Made by a program: the position numbers and the translations under genes. Below are positions 26,181-34,811 of a stretch of 64,000 nucleotides of DNA, in pieces. Position 1 is the first letter of the stretch. Each line of letters starts with the position of its first letter. Location of the stretch: contig NZ_JACHWS010000001.1 in NCBI RefSeq assembly GCF_014191505.1, positions 1,302,001-1,366,000 on the forward strand, written 5' to 3'. Under the pieces are notes generated by a model that was not told where the DNA came from, did not search any database, and worked only from the letters and a program-made list of their open reading frames with translations. The stretch comes from Hoyosella altamirensis (GTDB taxonomy: Bacteria > Actinomycetota > Actinomycetes > Mycobacteriales > Mycobacteriaceae).

Positions 26181-26531
26181 ATGAAATACATGCTGCTGAT
26201 CAACGCCGGTGCGGTCGACGAGAACGGTGGCGCCGAGGGTTGCGCTCCCGAGGACTGGATGGTCTACGACAAAGAGGTGCGAGAAGCCGGGATCTTGGTG
26301 TCGGGTGAATCACTTGCGGACCTTGTCACTGCGACCACGGTCCGAGTAAGCCCAGACGGTGAGCGAACGGTAACCGATGGGCCGTTCGCAGAATCACGTG
26401 AAGTTCTTGGTGGCTTCTATGTGCTCGATGTGCCCAACCTTGATGTTGCACTCGACTGGGCAGCGCGCTGTCCCGGCGCGCGGGGCAGCGGTTCGATAGT
26501 CGTGCGTCCGATCGCAGATTTCGATGCATAA
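26181..26531 (+). CDS. DGPF/YCII-related domain protein partnered with ECF42 sigma factor
   Basis: A 116-residue single-domain protein of the YCII-related dimeric alpha-beta barrel fold, with the eponymous TDGPFAESREVLGGFYVLDV near residues 71-90. Genes of this type are characteristically adjacent to ECF42 sigma factors and are their direct targets; their biochemical role is unknown. The sigma gene follows after five bases. The upstream ECF42-type promoter suggests autoregulation. ATG at 26181 is chosen because homology starts there. Confidence 0.9.
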   Translation: MKYMLLINAGAVDENGGAEGCAPEDWMVYDKEVREAGILVSGESLADLVTATTVRVSPDGERTVTDGPFAESREVLGGFYVLDVPNLDVALDWAARCPGARGSGSIVVRPIADFDA

Positions 26532-26536
26532 AAGCG

Positions 26537-27811
26537 GTGGCCGATGATTTCTCCTCAACTGAGGCATCTTCGCTAGTCGACACCGTGTTCCGAGAGGAGC
26601 ACGGTCGTCTGCTGGCGTCGCTCGTCAGCCAGTTCGGTGACCTCGACCTGGCTGAAGAAGTCGCATCAGAGGCAGTGGAAGCGGCACTGACCCACTGGCC
26701 GAGACAAGGCGTGCCGGACCGCCCGGGCGCTTGGCTGCTGACAACGGCCCGGCGCAAAGCGGTCGACCGGTTGAGGCGGGATCGGGTGCTCGCGCTCAGG
26801 GTCGCTGTATTGCAGGCGGAACTGGAACGCACGGAACTGGTGGCGCCGTCATCTGAGGTGAGCGATTTTCCGGATGACCGTCTGCAGCTTTTCTTCACCT
26901 GTGCGCATCCCGCGCTGCCCGCTGAGGCGCGTGGTGCGCTCACGCTGCGCTGTCTGGCGGGGCTGACCACACCCGAGGTGGCGCGCGCGTTTCTGGTGCC
27001 AGCAGCAACGATGGCTCAGCGAATCGTGCGGGCCAAGAAGAAGATACGTGAGGCACGAATCCCGTTCCGGGTGCCTGCATCCGACGAACTGCCTGCACGT
27101 TTACCTGGCGTTCTGCAGGTGATCTACTCGATCTTCACCGAAGGGTATGTGGCGAGTTCGGGCGCGACACTGCAGCGGCTCGACCTGGCCGACGAGGCCA
27201 TCCGGCTGGCATGGATCCTGCATCGGCTGATGCCGGCAGAGCGGGAAGTCACCGGCCTTCTCGCTCTCATGCTGCTCATCCACGCTCGGCGTGACGCACG
27301 GACAGGCCCAAGCGGAGAACTGGTACTGCTGCAAGACCAGGACCGCAACCTGTGGGATCGCGAGCTGATTGATGATGGCCAGCGGCTTGTGGCGCGCTCG
27401 CTGAGCGGTGGGCCAGCAGGTCCATATGGTGTACAAGCCGCGATTGCGGCACTGCACAACGGAGCCGACGACTTCGCCACGACCGACTGGCCGCAGATTG
27501 TCGCACTGTACGACGTTCTGCTCGCCCTGGAGCCGTCGCCTGTCGTCGCGCTGAACCATGCGGTTGCGATCGCGATGCGTGATGGTCCGGAAGCAGGTCT
27601 CAGGTTGCTCGACGAACTTGCCGCGGAGCCACGGCTCCGCGACTACCATCCCTACGCCGCCGCTCGTGCCGACTTGCTAGCGACGCTCGGCCGTCTAGCT
27701 GAGGCTGAGACCGCGTATCGTCTGGCGCTCCGACTGGCTGGCACCGAGCCCGAACGGGACCACATCACACGGCGCCTGAGCGCACTTCGCACTCAGATGG
27801 ATGACCGGTGA
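26537..27811 (+). CDS. ECF42-group RNA polymerase sigma factor with C-terminal TPR-like domain
   Basis: A 424-residue sigma factor. Region sigma2 (about 15-85) includes FGDLDLAEEVASEAVEAAL and GAWLLTTARRKAVDRLRRD. Region sigma4 (about 125-180) includes LRCLAGLTTPEVARAFLVPAATMAQRIVRAKKKI. A helical, TPR-like C-terminal extension of about 220 residues follows (YSIFTEGYVASSG, LNHAVAIAMRDGPEAGLRLLDEL). This extension is the hallmark of ECF42 and is known to be needed for activity in the group; there is no cognate anti-sigma gene. GTG start. Convergent with the serine hydrolase gene. Confidence 0.92.
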   Translation: MADDFSSTEASSLVDTVFREEHGRLLASLVSQFGDLDLAEEVASEAVEAALTHWPRQGVPDRPGAWLLTTARRKAVDRLRRDRVLALRVAVLQAELERTELVAPSSEVSDFPDDRLQLFFTCAHPALPAEARGALTLRCLAGLTTPEVARAFLVPAATMAQRIVRAKKKIREARIPFRVPASDELPARLPGVLQVIYSIFTEGYVASSGATLQRLDLADEAIRLAWILHRLMPAEREVTGLLALMLLIHARRDARTGPSGELVLLQDQDRNLWDRELIDDGQRLVARSLSGGPAGPYGVQAAIAALHNGADDFATTDWPQIVALYDVLLALEPSPVVALNHAVAIAMRDGPEAGLRLLDELAAEPRLRDYHPYAAARADLLATLGRLAEAETAYRLALRLAGTEPERDHITRRLSALRTQMDDR

Positions 27812-27829
27812 AAACGCGCCGCGGCTGCA

Positions 27830-29776
27830 TCACCCGAATGGAGTCCACATGAGGTTGTAGGTCCATCCCAGGCTGACGAAAAGAAGTGCCGCAAGCGCGA
27901 CAAGTGAATAGTGCACGCGTCCGAACGTGCTCCACCACCCGCGCCTCCACGACACCACTGCCGCGACGACACTGGCTGCCGCCGCCAGCGCGCCTACCGT
28001 CACGGGAAGTAGCAGCCAGGCAGGACTGGTGAAGAGCCATTGTTCGAGAACGGCGTTGTTCGCGAGGCCATAAGCAAGAAGCGCGATGAGTGCCACGCTC
28101 GAGGCGGCTGCGAGGCCAGCAATCAGGCGAGCGAGGGAAGCGCCCCGCGGGCTGTCTCGGTGGGCGCGCCGCCGGATCCACCGGATAGCCGCGGCGACAG
28201 GCCAGGCGAGGACAGTCAGCAGCACCAATGTCGCTGCGGCCCAGCTGATGAGGTGTGCGCGTGGCTGTTCGTACCAGGCAGCCTTCTCGTACGCTTGGGT
28301 GGGGTTGATGTTCAGCGCAAGTGCGATTACACGGCCGTCCTCTTCAACGAACGCGGCCATGTCCTCCCTATTTTCGGCGACGAAGAGCCCTTCACCCGCC
28401 GGGAACCACGTCTGGTCGAGAGCGGAAAAGCCCTCGATCGACAGCGTGCCGTTGTCGTTGGCGCTGACGCTGAGGTTGTCCATAAAAACTCGAAGCTTAC
28501 TGAAGTCAGTGACGCTGTTCCGTGTGGTGACGAACGTGCCCTCGTAGCGCGAGAGATCAACGCTGGGGTCCGGTGCCGCGTCTGGCCACGCGGATTCGGC
28601 GGCGAAGGTGTCGAGGAATTCCTTGACCACGGAGAACCTCAGGTCCTCCAAAGGATTGCTGGCCGTGCTGTTCTCACCGTCGTCACCGTTGACCGCCACG
28701 TAGATGCCCATATCGAGCTCAGGTACCACGACATACATCGTGTGAATACCGGGCAGATCACCGCCGTGACCGAGCCCTGACGGCGGACCGAGCTGAAACT
28801 CCCAGGTACCGTAACCAGCGCCAGTAACTCGCGGATCCATTCCCGACTGCCGGGTGAGCATTTGCTGTGTCGATTCAGGGGAGAGAACGCGCTGACCGTC
28901 GAGTTCACCCCCATGCAGTAGCGTCCGTATAAACCTGGACATGTCTTCTGCGGTGGAAACCGCCGTACCCGCTGGGGCCCCCGCCAGGTGAATCTCCATC
29001 GTTGGTGAACCATCCGCATAGTAGGTGGTCGCGACGTCGTACTTTTCTCGCGCTTCGCTCGCGGGAAGGAACTCGGTCGACGCCATTCCCAGCGGACCAA
29101 ATATGTTCTCCGAGGTGTAGTCCTCGAAAGACGTGCCCGTGACCTCTTGCACAACAAAGCCTGCAAGACTCATTCCGTAATTCGAGTAGGCGACGAACCG
29201 CCCTGGTGGCTGGACGCGTTTCATGCGTGTCCGCGTCACGTATTCCTCAAGCGTCGGCAGCTCGTCAGCACTGCGTGCGCCATCTCCGCTCAGCGCATCC
29301 TCAAAGCCAGCAGTATGCGTCAGAAGATGGTGCATTGTGACTGGCTGACCTGGATAGGTGTCCGCTACTTCCGCACCCGGTCCCAGGTATGTGTTGATGT
29401 CCGCGTGCAGGTCAAGGAGTCCGCGGTCTACGAGCTGCAGCACCGCCATCGTGGTGAAGGATTTCGCGACGGATGCGGTCTCGAACGCCGTGGATGAGGG
29501 CGAGATTGCCTGCTGCTGTTTGACATTGGCATATCCGTATCCTCCGGCTGCGGCCTGCTCGCCGTCAGCGACGATCACCGCGGCAATTCCAGGCGCGCCG
29601 TGCGCGTCAAGCAGTGCGGGCAGCCGCTCGTCGAGGAAGTCCTGAGCGGTCTCTGGGGTCAGCTCGACTGCTGCGGCGTCGGAATCCTGAGCGGCCGCGG
29701 CTGCGCTAGAAGCGATGATTGCTAAGGCAGTAGCGATTGATACGAACACGCCGCGGTGACGTCGGAGGGCAACCAT
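27830..29776 (-). CDS. Serine hydrolase (class C beta-lactamase/PBP4*-like) with C-terminal membrane domain
   Basis: A 648-residue exported enzyme. It has a signal peptide (ATALAIIASSAAAAAQ), then a beta-lactamase-like domain (about 40-380) with SVAK (Ser nucleophile and Lys), YSNYG and GHGGDLPG as the third motif. A middle domain of about 110 residues follows, then several hydrophobic helices from about residue 520 (LISWAAATLVLLTVLAWPVAAA, LIALLAYGLA, LLLPVTVGALAAAASVVAAVV, LVALAALLFVSLGW). Similar proteins include esterase/D-aminopeptidase-like FmtA and EstB relatives. The substrate is unknown; a wall peptide or ester is plausible. ATG at 29776. Confidence 0.87.
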   Translation of the reverse strand: MVALRRHRGVFVSIATALAIIASSAAAAAQDSDAAAVELTPETAQDFLDERLPALLDAHGAPGIAAVIVADGEQAAAGGYGYANVKQQQAISPSSTAFETASVAKSFTTMAVLQLVDRGLLDLHADINTYLGPGAEVADTYPGQPVTMHHLLTHTAGFEDALSGDGARSADELPTLEEYVTRTRMKRVQPPGRFVAYSNYGMSLAGFVVQEVTGTSFEDYTSENIFGPLGMASTEFLPASEAREKYDVATTYYADGSPTMEIHLAGAPAGTAVSTAEDMSRFIRTLLHGGELDGQRVLSPESTQQMLTRQSGMDPRVTGAGYGTWEFQLGPPSGLGHGGDLPGIHTMYVVVPELDMGIYVAVNGDDGENSTASNPLEDLRFSVVKEFLDTFAAESAWPDAAPDPSVDLSRYEGTFVTTRNSVTDFSKLRVFMDNLSVSANDNGTLSIEGFSALDQTWFPAGEGLFVAENREDMAAFVEEDGRVIALALNINPTQAYEKAAWYEQPRAHLISWAAATLVLLTVLAWPVAAAIRWIRRRAHRDSPRGASLARLIAGLAAASSVALIALLAYGLANNAVLEQWLFTSPAWLLLPVTVGALAAAASVVAAVVSWRRGWWSTFGRVHYSLVALAALLFVSLGWTYNLMWTPFG

Positions 29777-30011
29777 CACGAGTCCTTCGTTTGTGTGAAA
29801 GGTACCTACATGACATTAAGCGTGATGGTCGATCTTGACAGTGCTGTGGGCCCCCTGGTTTCGGTGGGGCTAGCACCACCGCGCCGCCGAATACCAGGAG
29901 AAGGACCCCGCGCGCTTACCTTTGAGGTAATCGACCCAATGACGTTCGGTCAGCAGAATTCTCGGTAAGACACCGGCCGCAAACCGTGGCCACCGGACCG
30001 AGGAGAGAACC
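29777..30011. other. Divergent intergenic region with an inverted repeat
   Basis: 235 bases between the serine hydrolase and the DUF1330 gene. It contains the inverted repeat CGGTGG (29862-29867) / CCACCG (29876-29881) and a TTGACA at 29835-29840 without a convincing -10. No gene seen. Confidence 0.4.
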
Positions 30012-30362
30012 ATGCCCACGTTGGACTCCAAGAGCTGCAGCGCCTACGCGATCGCCTACCTGCGTGACGTCGAGGCAGGCCGCGAGATCGTCGAATACAT
30101 CAAGCGGATCGACGCCACCCTCGAACCATTTGGTGGGCGGTTCCTCGTCCACGGCGGTGCGCTCACCGCAATGGAAGGGGAATGGCCGGGTGACGTCATC
30201 ATTATCGAATTTCCTAGTCGTGACGACGCGTTCGCGTGGTACAACTCGTCCGCATACCAGGAAATCTTGCCCTTGCGCACAGAGCATTCGAATGGCATCG
30301 CCGCGGTCATCGAGGGTGTACCGCAGGGATATCGCGCAACAGAAAAACTCAGTCAGCTGTGA
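30012..30362 (+). CDS. DUF1330 domain protein
   Basis: A 116-residue protein of the DUF1330 dimeric ferredoxin-like fold. Diagnostic stretches are YIKRIDATLEPFGGRFLVHGG, EWPGDVIIIEFPSRDDAFAWYNSSAYQEILPLR and the final SNGIAAVIEGV. No catalytic function is established for the family. GAGGAG lies eight bases before the ATG. Its stop is nine bases from the convergent oxidoreductase stop. Confidence 0.9.
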   Translation: MPTLDSKSCSAYAIAYLRDVEAGREIVEYIKRIDATLEPFGGRFLVHGGALTAMEGEWPGDVIIIEFPSRDDAFAWYNSSAYQEILPLRTEHSNGIAAVIEGVPQGYRATEKLSQL

Positions 30363-30371
30363 CGCCTGCGT

Positions 30372-31811
30372 TTACTGATCGCGCAGAGATTCCAATAGTC
30401 GCAGCCAGACCTCGCTGACCGTCGGGAAAGACGGCACAGCGTGCCAGAGCGTCTCGAGTGGCACCGCACCAACAACAGCGATCGTCGCGGCATGAATAAG
30501 TTCGCCCACGTCCGGGCCAACGAACGTTGCGCCGACCAGGCAGCGAGTTTTCTTGTCAATTACCAGCTTTGCGTGGCCGTCGAAGTCGTCCCGTGAGAGC
30601 GCGGATCCAGCCACTGCGATGTCGAGCTCCGCTATTGCCACGTCGTAACCCTCGCTTGCGGCCGCCTTTTCCGTAAGACCGATGGATGCGACTTCCGGTG
30701 CGGTGAAGACCACCTGGGGCGCTTGGTGCAAGTCCGCGGTTGCTCGGTACTTCGGGTCTTCAAATGGGTGCCCCTCGGCGCGAGCGGCTATCACGTCACC
30801 ACAGACCCGCGCCTGGTATTTACCCATATGCGTGAGGGGGGAGCGGCCATTGACATCGCCCACTGCATAGAGCCAGTTGCCTTTAGCACCTCGAACTGTC
30901 ATATGGTCATCAACCTCGACGTAGCGCCCCTCTTCGATCCCGACCGTGGCAAGGCCAAGTCCGTTCGTGGACGGGGCTCTGCCCGCGGCGACGACGATCT
31001 CATCTGCCTCGAGCGCCGAATTGCCGAGATCAACAGTGACCGGCCCGCCGTGGATTTTTCCTTCGCCGGTGTCGCGGACTGCTGGACGATCGACGCTTTG
31101 AGGGCTAGTGCCGAATAGAATTTCCACGCCGTGACTGCGCAGACTAGAGGCAACCCGTTCACCGGCGAACGGTTCTGCCTTGGGCAGCAGAGATTGTCCG
31201 CGCACTAGCAGCGTCACTTTGTCTGCACCCAACGCAGCGAACCACGTCGCACATTCGCAGGCGACCACACCGCCGCCCACAATAACCACCCGCTTCGGCA
31301 GTTCGTGCATATTGGTCGCATCGCGGGATGTCCACGGAAATGCGGCGCGAAGCCCGGGGATATCGGGGATGCTCGCCGCGGTTCCTGTTGCCAGTACCAC
31401 CGCGTGTCGGGCCTGTAATGTCCGATCGCCGACCCGGACGAGCCGCTCACCAGCTAGCCGCCCAGAACCGCGAATCACTTCGATGCCGTTGTTGTTCGCC
31501 CACTGCACCTGTGACGAGTCGTCATGTTTGCTGACGAACGCGTCACGCCGGGCATACACCGCGTCCCGCTTCAGCCCCCCAGGTGCGAGCCCCTCACTTA
31601 CGCCTGGCATCGCCCGCGCTGCGGACAGGAGGTGCGCTGGCCGCAGTAGTGCCTTACTTGGCATGCACGCCCAGTAGGAGCATTCTCCACCGACCAGTTC
31701 GCGTTCAATGAGCGCGGCTGTCCGGTCGCTGCCCGCGATCGCGTAGGCAGCTGCGTTCTCACCGGCGGGGCCGCCACCGATCACAATGACGTCGTACGTG
31801 TCATGGGTCAT
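30372..31811 (-). CDS. FAD/NAD(P)-dependent pyridine nucleotide-disulfide oxidoreductase
   Basis: A 479-residue flavoprotein of the lipoamide dehydrogenase/mercuric reductase class. Features: FAD motif VIGGGPAGENAA (10-21), redox disulfide GGECSYWACMPSK (C-x4-C), NAD motif VIVGGGVVACECA, and YAVGDVNGRSPLTHMGKYQ. In the dimerisation domain the usual catalytic HPT..SE appears as FPTVSE, so the active-site His is replaced by Phe. That argues against classical dihydrolipoyl dehydrogenase activity and favours another acceptor such as a quinone or other disulfide. No 2-oxoacid dehydrogenase genes adjoin. Confidence 0.85.
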   Translation of the reverse strand: MTHDTYDVIVIGGGPAGENAAAYAIAGSDRTAALIERELVGGECSYWACMPSKALLRPAHLLSAARAMPGVSEGLAPGGLKRDAVYARRDAFVSKHDDSSQVQWANNNGIEVIRGSGRLAGERLVRVGDRTLQARHAVVLATGTAASIPDIPGLRAAFPWTSRDATNMHELPKRVVIVGGGVVACECATWFAALGADKVTLLVRGQSLLPKAEPFAGERVASSLRSHGVEILFGTSPQSVDRPAVRDTGEGKIHGGPVTVDLGNSALEADEIVVAAGRAPSTNGLGLATVGIEEGRYVEVDDHMTVRGAKGNWLYAVGDVNGRSPLTHMGKYQARVCGDVIAARAEGHPFEDPKYRATADLHQAPQVVFTAPEVASIGLTEKAAASEGYDVAIAELDIAVAGSALSRDDFDGHAKLVIDKKTRCLVGATFVGPDVGELIHAATIAVVGAVPLETLWHAVPSFPTVSEVWLRLLESLRDQ

Positions 31812-31857
31812 AACCTACGGTAGCCGCCGCGCACCGGGTCACGGACAAGTATGACGA

Positions 31858-32295
31858 CTATGCCAGGCCTGTCTCACGCGGCGGCTCGTGAACCGTACGG
31901 CGCGCGTCGTACCAGCTGTCACCCGCCGGTTTGCCGTCGAGGTTCCAGCTCCACGAGACGGTAGGTGTGATGCGTATGAAAGTGCCTGGTCCAACGACGC
32001 CGACGCGTTCAAACGGTTGCTCGGCACGGCCATAGACCCTGATTGAGCGCGCGATGAATGGGTCGAACGAGACAAGATCGTCTATCACCAGTGCGACCTT
32101 GTGGTGGCTGCCAGCGACGTTGCGGAACTTGCGTGTTCCCAGAACTTCCGCACCGATTCCGCCTACCCAGAAATACGTTCCATCGAATTCGAAGGCTACC
32201 GGGACAACATCGGGCTGCCCGTCGCCGGAAACGGTCGCGAAACGGGCCACCGGCTGCGAGCGCATATATTCGACTTCTTGCTCAGTAAATGTCAT
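31858..32295 (-). CDS. PPOX-class (pyridoxamine 5'-phosphate oxidase-like) F420/flavin-binding protein
   Basis: A 145-residue split-barrel flavin/F420-binding protein. The N-terminal YMRSQPVARFATVSGDGQPDVVPVAFEFDGTYFWVGG is typical of the PPOX-class, F420-dependent actinobacterial enzymes. ARSIRVYGRAEQ lies in the middle, and RITPTVSWSWNLDG forms the end of the barrel. Reaction unknown. ATG at 32295 overlaps the stop of the upstream YjbR gene by one base (TGATG), so the two are coupled. Confidence 0.87.
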   Translation of the reverse strand: MTFTEQEVEYMRSQPVARFATVSGDGQPDVVPVAFEFDGTYFWVGGIGAEVLGTRKFRNVAGSHHKVALVIDDLVSFDPFIARSIRVYGRAEQPFERVGVVGPGTFIRITPTVSWSWNLDGKPAGDSWYDARRTVHEPPRETGLA

Positions 32296-32684
32296 CAGAT
32301 GGGGTTTCCCTTGGACTCGGTGCGACCGCTGAGATACCGCGGTTGCGGATGCTGTTCCTGCAGGGCATCCGGCGCGGAGAGGCGCCACGCTTCGTATAGG
32401 AGTTCACAAAGTTCGTCTGCTTCGATCCGTTCCAGATAGACAACCACCCAGCCGAATCCACCAGCCGTGAACTGGACTTCGAACACGTCGGGTCGCTCCG
32501 CGACTAGCGCCGCCTGCTCGATCAAAGTTTGTTTGAGGCCAACAGTCTGCGTGCGAGGCCAGTAGTATCCGAATCGTTTGCCGTGCACGCTAAACGACGT
32601 ATAGTCGCGGCCCTGAGCTCGCTCGACACCCGCAAGGGTGTCGAGCATCCGGAAGAACAGATCACTTTCAACCACGGTTCTCAC
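32295..32684 (-). CDS. MmcQ/YjbR family protein
   Basis: A 129-residue protein of the MmcQ/YjbR (double-wing-like DNA-binding fold) family. It shows the FSVHGKRFGYYWP segment, VQFTAGGFGWVVVYLERIEADELCELLYEAWRLSAP and a short charged tail. Function is not established for the family. First gene of a two-gene unit with the PPOX protein. A second YjbR-like gene lies at 59856-60275. Confidence 0.83.
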   Translation of the reverse strand: MRTVVESDLFFRMLDTLAGVERAQGRDYTSFSVHGKRFGYYWPRTQTVGLKQTLIEQAALVAERPDVFEVQFTAGGFGWVVVYLERIEADELCELLYEAWRLSAPDALQEQHPQPRYLSGRTESKGNPI

Positions 32685-32733
32685 GCCTTAGTTCCACACC
32701 ACAAGTCTGACTGATTCCGGGTTGTCATGGCCG

Positions 32734-33747
32734 TCATATTCGGACTTGGGCCGGGCCTGTTGTGCCCCGTACGACAAGGTGGGGTTCGAAGACGATCTCC
32801 CGGTCAATGATGTCAGGAGCACCCTCAATACGGCCAATCGCACGCTCAACGGCAATTCGGGCGAGTTCGCCCGCATCCTGCCCGACAGTCGTCAGGTCCA
32901 CGTGCGACATACTCGCGAGGCGACTGTCGTCGTAGCCGACCACCGAAATATCGCTTGGCACAGAAATCCCTTCGCGCAGAAACACATCAAGCACACCAAC
33001 GGCGCACCGATCGTTGAAGGCAATAACTGCGGTCGGCCGTGGACTCAGCGAAAGAATCAGGCGCGCCACCCGCGCGCCCTGCTCCTCATCGGCGCCTCCG
33101 GCCAGGACGATGGCACCCTGCGCTAGTCCACTGCGTCGCATCGCTGTCATGAACCCGCGGCGTCTGTCCGCAGCTCCTGGAGCTTTGCCGCCATCAATTT
33201 GCGCGATGCGCTGATGTCCCAACGCGGTGAGGTGGTTGACAGCCTGGTGCACACCAATGTCGTCGGCAGAACGAACGACGTCAACGGTCTCCGCGGCTTT
33301 GCCCCGGAGGCGACGAGCAACTGAAACGACCGGGAGTTGCTGGCCGAGCTCGATAAGACGATCGGGTGATTGCTGCGGTCCGAGGAGTATCAGTCCGTCA
33401 CAGCGGTGTGCAAGGAGGGATTGCACCGCCCGGTCCTCGCCGCGGGCAGGAGTGACGGCGCTTAGTGCTACTTCGTACCCTGCTTGTTCAGCAGCGGCAT
33501 AGATACCTTCGACCAGGTCGCTGTGAAACGCTTGCTGCAGGCCAAATTGAACCCCAATAAGCCTGGTGTGACGCTGCCGGAGCATCCGTGCTCGGGCGTC
33601 TGGCTGGTAGCCAACTTCCCGGGCCGCCTCCAGGACTCGCGCCCGTGTCTGTTCGCTCGCGCCTTTGGCTCCACGCATGACGATCGAAGCGAGCGCCGTT
33701 GACACGCCTGCCCGCTTTGCCACCGTGACTAGCGTGGGTCGCTTCAC
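32734..33747 (-). CDS. LacI-family transcriptional regulator
   Basis: A 337-residue repressor. The HTH is PTLVTVAKRAGVSTALASIVMRG (residues 4-26) with the hinge QTRARVLEAAREVGYQPDARAR. The remainder is a periplasmic-binding-protein-like effector domain. The gene is last in a three-gene unit after a TIM-barrel isomerase and an IolG-like dehydrogenase, whose stop it overlaps by four bases. It very likely binds the two TAGAACGTTCTA palindromes at the operon head, giving autoregulation. The effector is probably a sugar or inositol. Confidence 0.92.
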   Translation of the reverse strand: MKRPTLVTVAKRAGVSTALASIVMRGAKGASEQTRARVLEAAREVGYQPDARARMLRQRHTRLIGVQFGLQQAFHSDLVEGIYAAAEQAGYEVALSAVTPARGEDRAVQSLLAHRCDGLILLGPQQSPDRLIELGQQLPVVSVARRLRGKAAETVDVVRSADDIGVHQAVNHLTALGHQRIAQIDGGKAPGAADRRRGFMTAMRRSGLAQGAIVLAGGADEEQGARVARLILSLSPRPTAVIAFNDRCAVGVLDVFLREGISVPSDISVVGYDDSRLASMSHVDLTTVGQDAGELARIAVERAIGRIEGAPDIIDREIVFEPHLVVRGTTGPAQVRI

Positions 33748-34793
33748 AACAACAGGGTAGAACCAGGGTTCTCAGCCGATAACAGTGGGCGTACGGGTGC
33801 ACCCGTTTCCACTGATTTGATCGCGGCGAGTGCAATGGCAAGCGCTGCCCGTGCGTCCGATCCTGTGACGTCCGGTGCGCGGCGTTCACGCACGCATCGC
33901 GTGAAGTGCACAAGCTCATCGATGTATGCGTCACGAAACAGATCCTGGTCATACCGTACGGTTTCGGCCGATGCGCCGTCTGAGGTGTACGTGGTGGAGT
34001 GGGCGCTCAGGAGGTCACCCATCGTCACGAGGCCGGCTGAGGCAAAGACTTCAGCGCGGACGTCATAGCCATAGACTGCCTGAAAACTCGCGTCGGCGGT
34101 GGCGACGGCCCCGTTGTCGTAGCGGATCAGGACGACAGCGGTATCAAGCAGGCCCTGCGCCTTGAAGTCAGGCCGTATCACCGCGTCCGCAGTCGCGTAC
34201 ACCTCTATCGCTTGTGCTCCAGGGTTGAGCCAGTTGAGCGTGTCGAAATCGTGGATGAGTGTCTCCATGAAGATCGTCCACTGCGGGATTCGGGATGGAT
34301 CAGCGAGCTTAGGGTCGCGCGTGTTCGACCGTAGGAGCTGCGGTGTGCCCAACCGACCGCTGGCGATCTTTTCCTGTCCCGCGCGGAAACCGCGGTCAAA
34401 TCGGCGATTGAAGCCAACCTGGAGCGGCACGTTCGCCGCTTCTGCCGCCGCGATTGCCTTGTCGGCTTCCTCGAGCGTCATCGCCATGGGCTTTTCGCAG
34501 TAGATCGCCTTGTTGGCCTGGGATGCTGCGACGACGAGGGCTGCATGGGTACGCGCGGGCGTCGCGATGACTACCGCCTCGATGTCCGAATCGGCCAGCA
34601 ACTCCTCGATGCTGGTGTACGCCTTGGGGCAGCCCAGTTGCTGGGCGAGGCGGTGGGCGAGGCCGGGAGCGGGATCGGCGATCGCCGCGAGACGTGCTTC
34701 CGGGATACGACGTGCGAGGGCTTCAGCGTGGAATGTGCCCATTCTCCCGGCGCCGATGAGGCCTACGGATACTGGAAAGGCAGAGGTGATCAT
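33744..34793 (-). CDS. iolG: Gfo/Idh/MocA-family oxidoreductase, inositol 2-dehydrogenase-like
   Basis: A 349-residue NAD(P)-dependent dehydrogenase. The Rossmann motif is VGLIGAGRMGTFHAEAL (about 9-25). The catalytic Lys is in CEKPMAMTLEEADKA, and the catalytic Asp/His pair is in ETLIHDFDTLNWL. This combination fits myo-inositol 2-dehydrogenase, which oxidises inositol to 2-keto-myo-inositol, but related sugar dehydrogenases look alike. It is flanked by a TIM-barrel isomerase and a LacI regulator, consistent with polyol or sugar catabolism. Confidence 0.88.
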   Translation of the reverse strand: MITSAFPVSVGLIGAGRMGTFHAEALARRIPEARLAAIADPAPGLAHRLAQQLGCPKAYTSIEELLADSDIEAVVIATPARTHAALVVAASQANKAIYCEKPMAMTLEEADKAIAAAEAANVPLQVGFNRRFDRGFRAGQEKIASGRLGTPQLLRSNTRDPKLADPSRIPQWTIFMETLIHDFDTLNWLNPGAQAIEVYATADAVIRPDFKAQGLLDTAVVLIRYDNGAVATADASFQAVYGYDVRAEVFASAGLVTMGDLLSAHSTTYTSDGASAETVRYDQDLFRDAYIDELVHFTRCVRERRAPDVTGSDARAALAIALAAIKSVETGAPVRPLLSAENPGSTLLL

Positions 34794-34811
34794 GAGCGTC
34801 CTTATCTGGGT

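Noticed and set aside
29756-29968. 70-codon plus-strand frame in the serine hydrolase/DUF1330 intergenic region
   Set aside because: Begins inside the divergent serine hydrolase gene, lacks a ribosome site and has no protein features.
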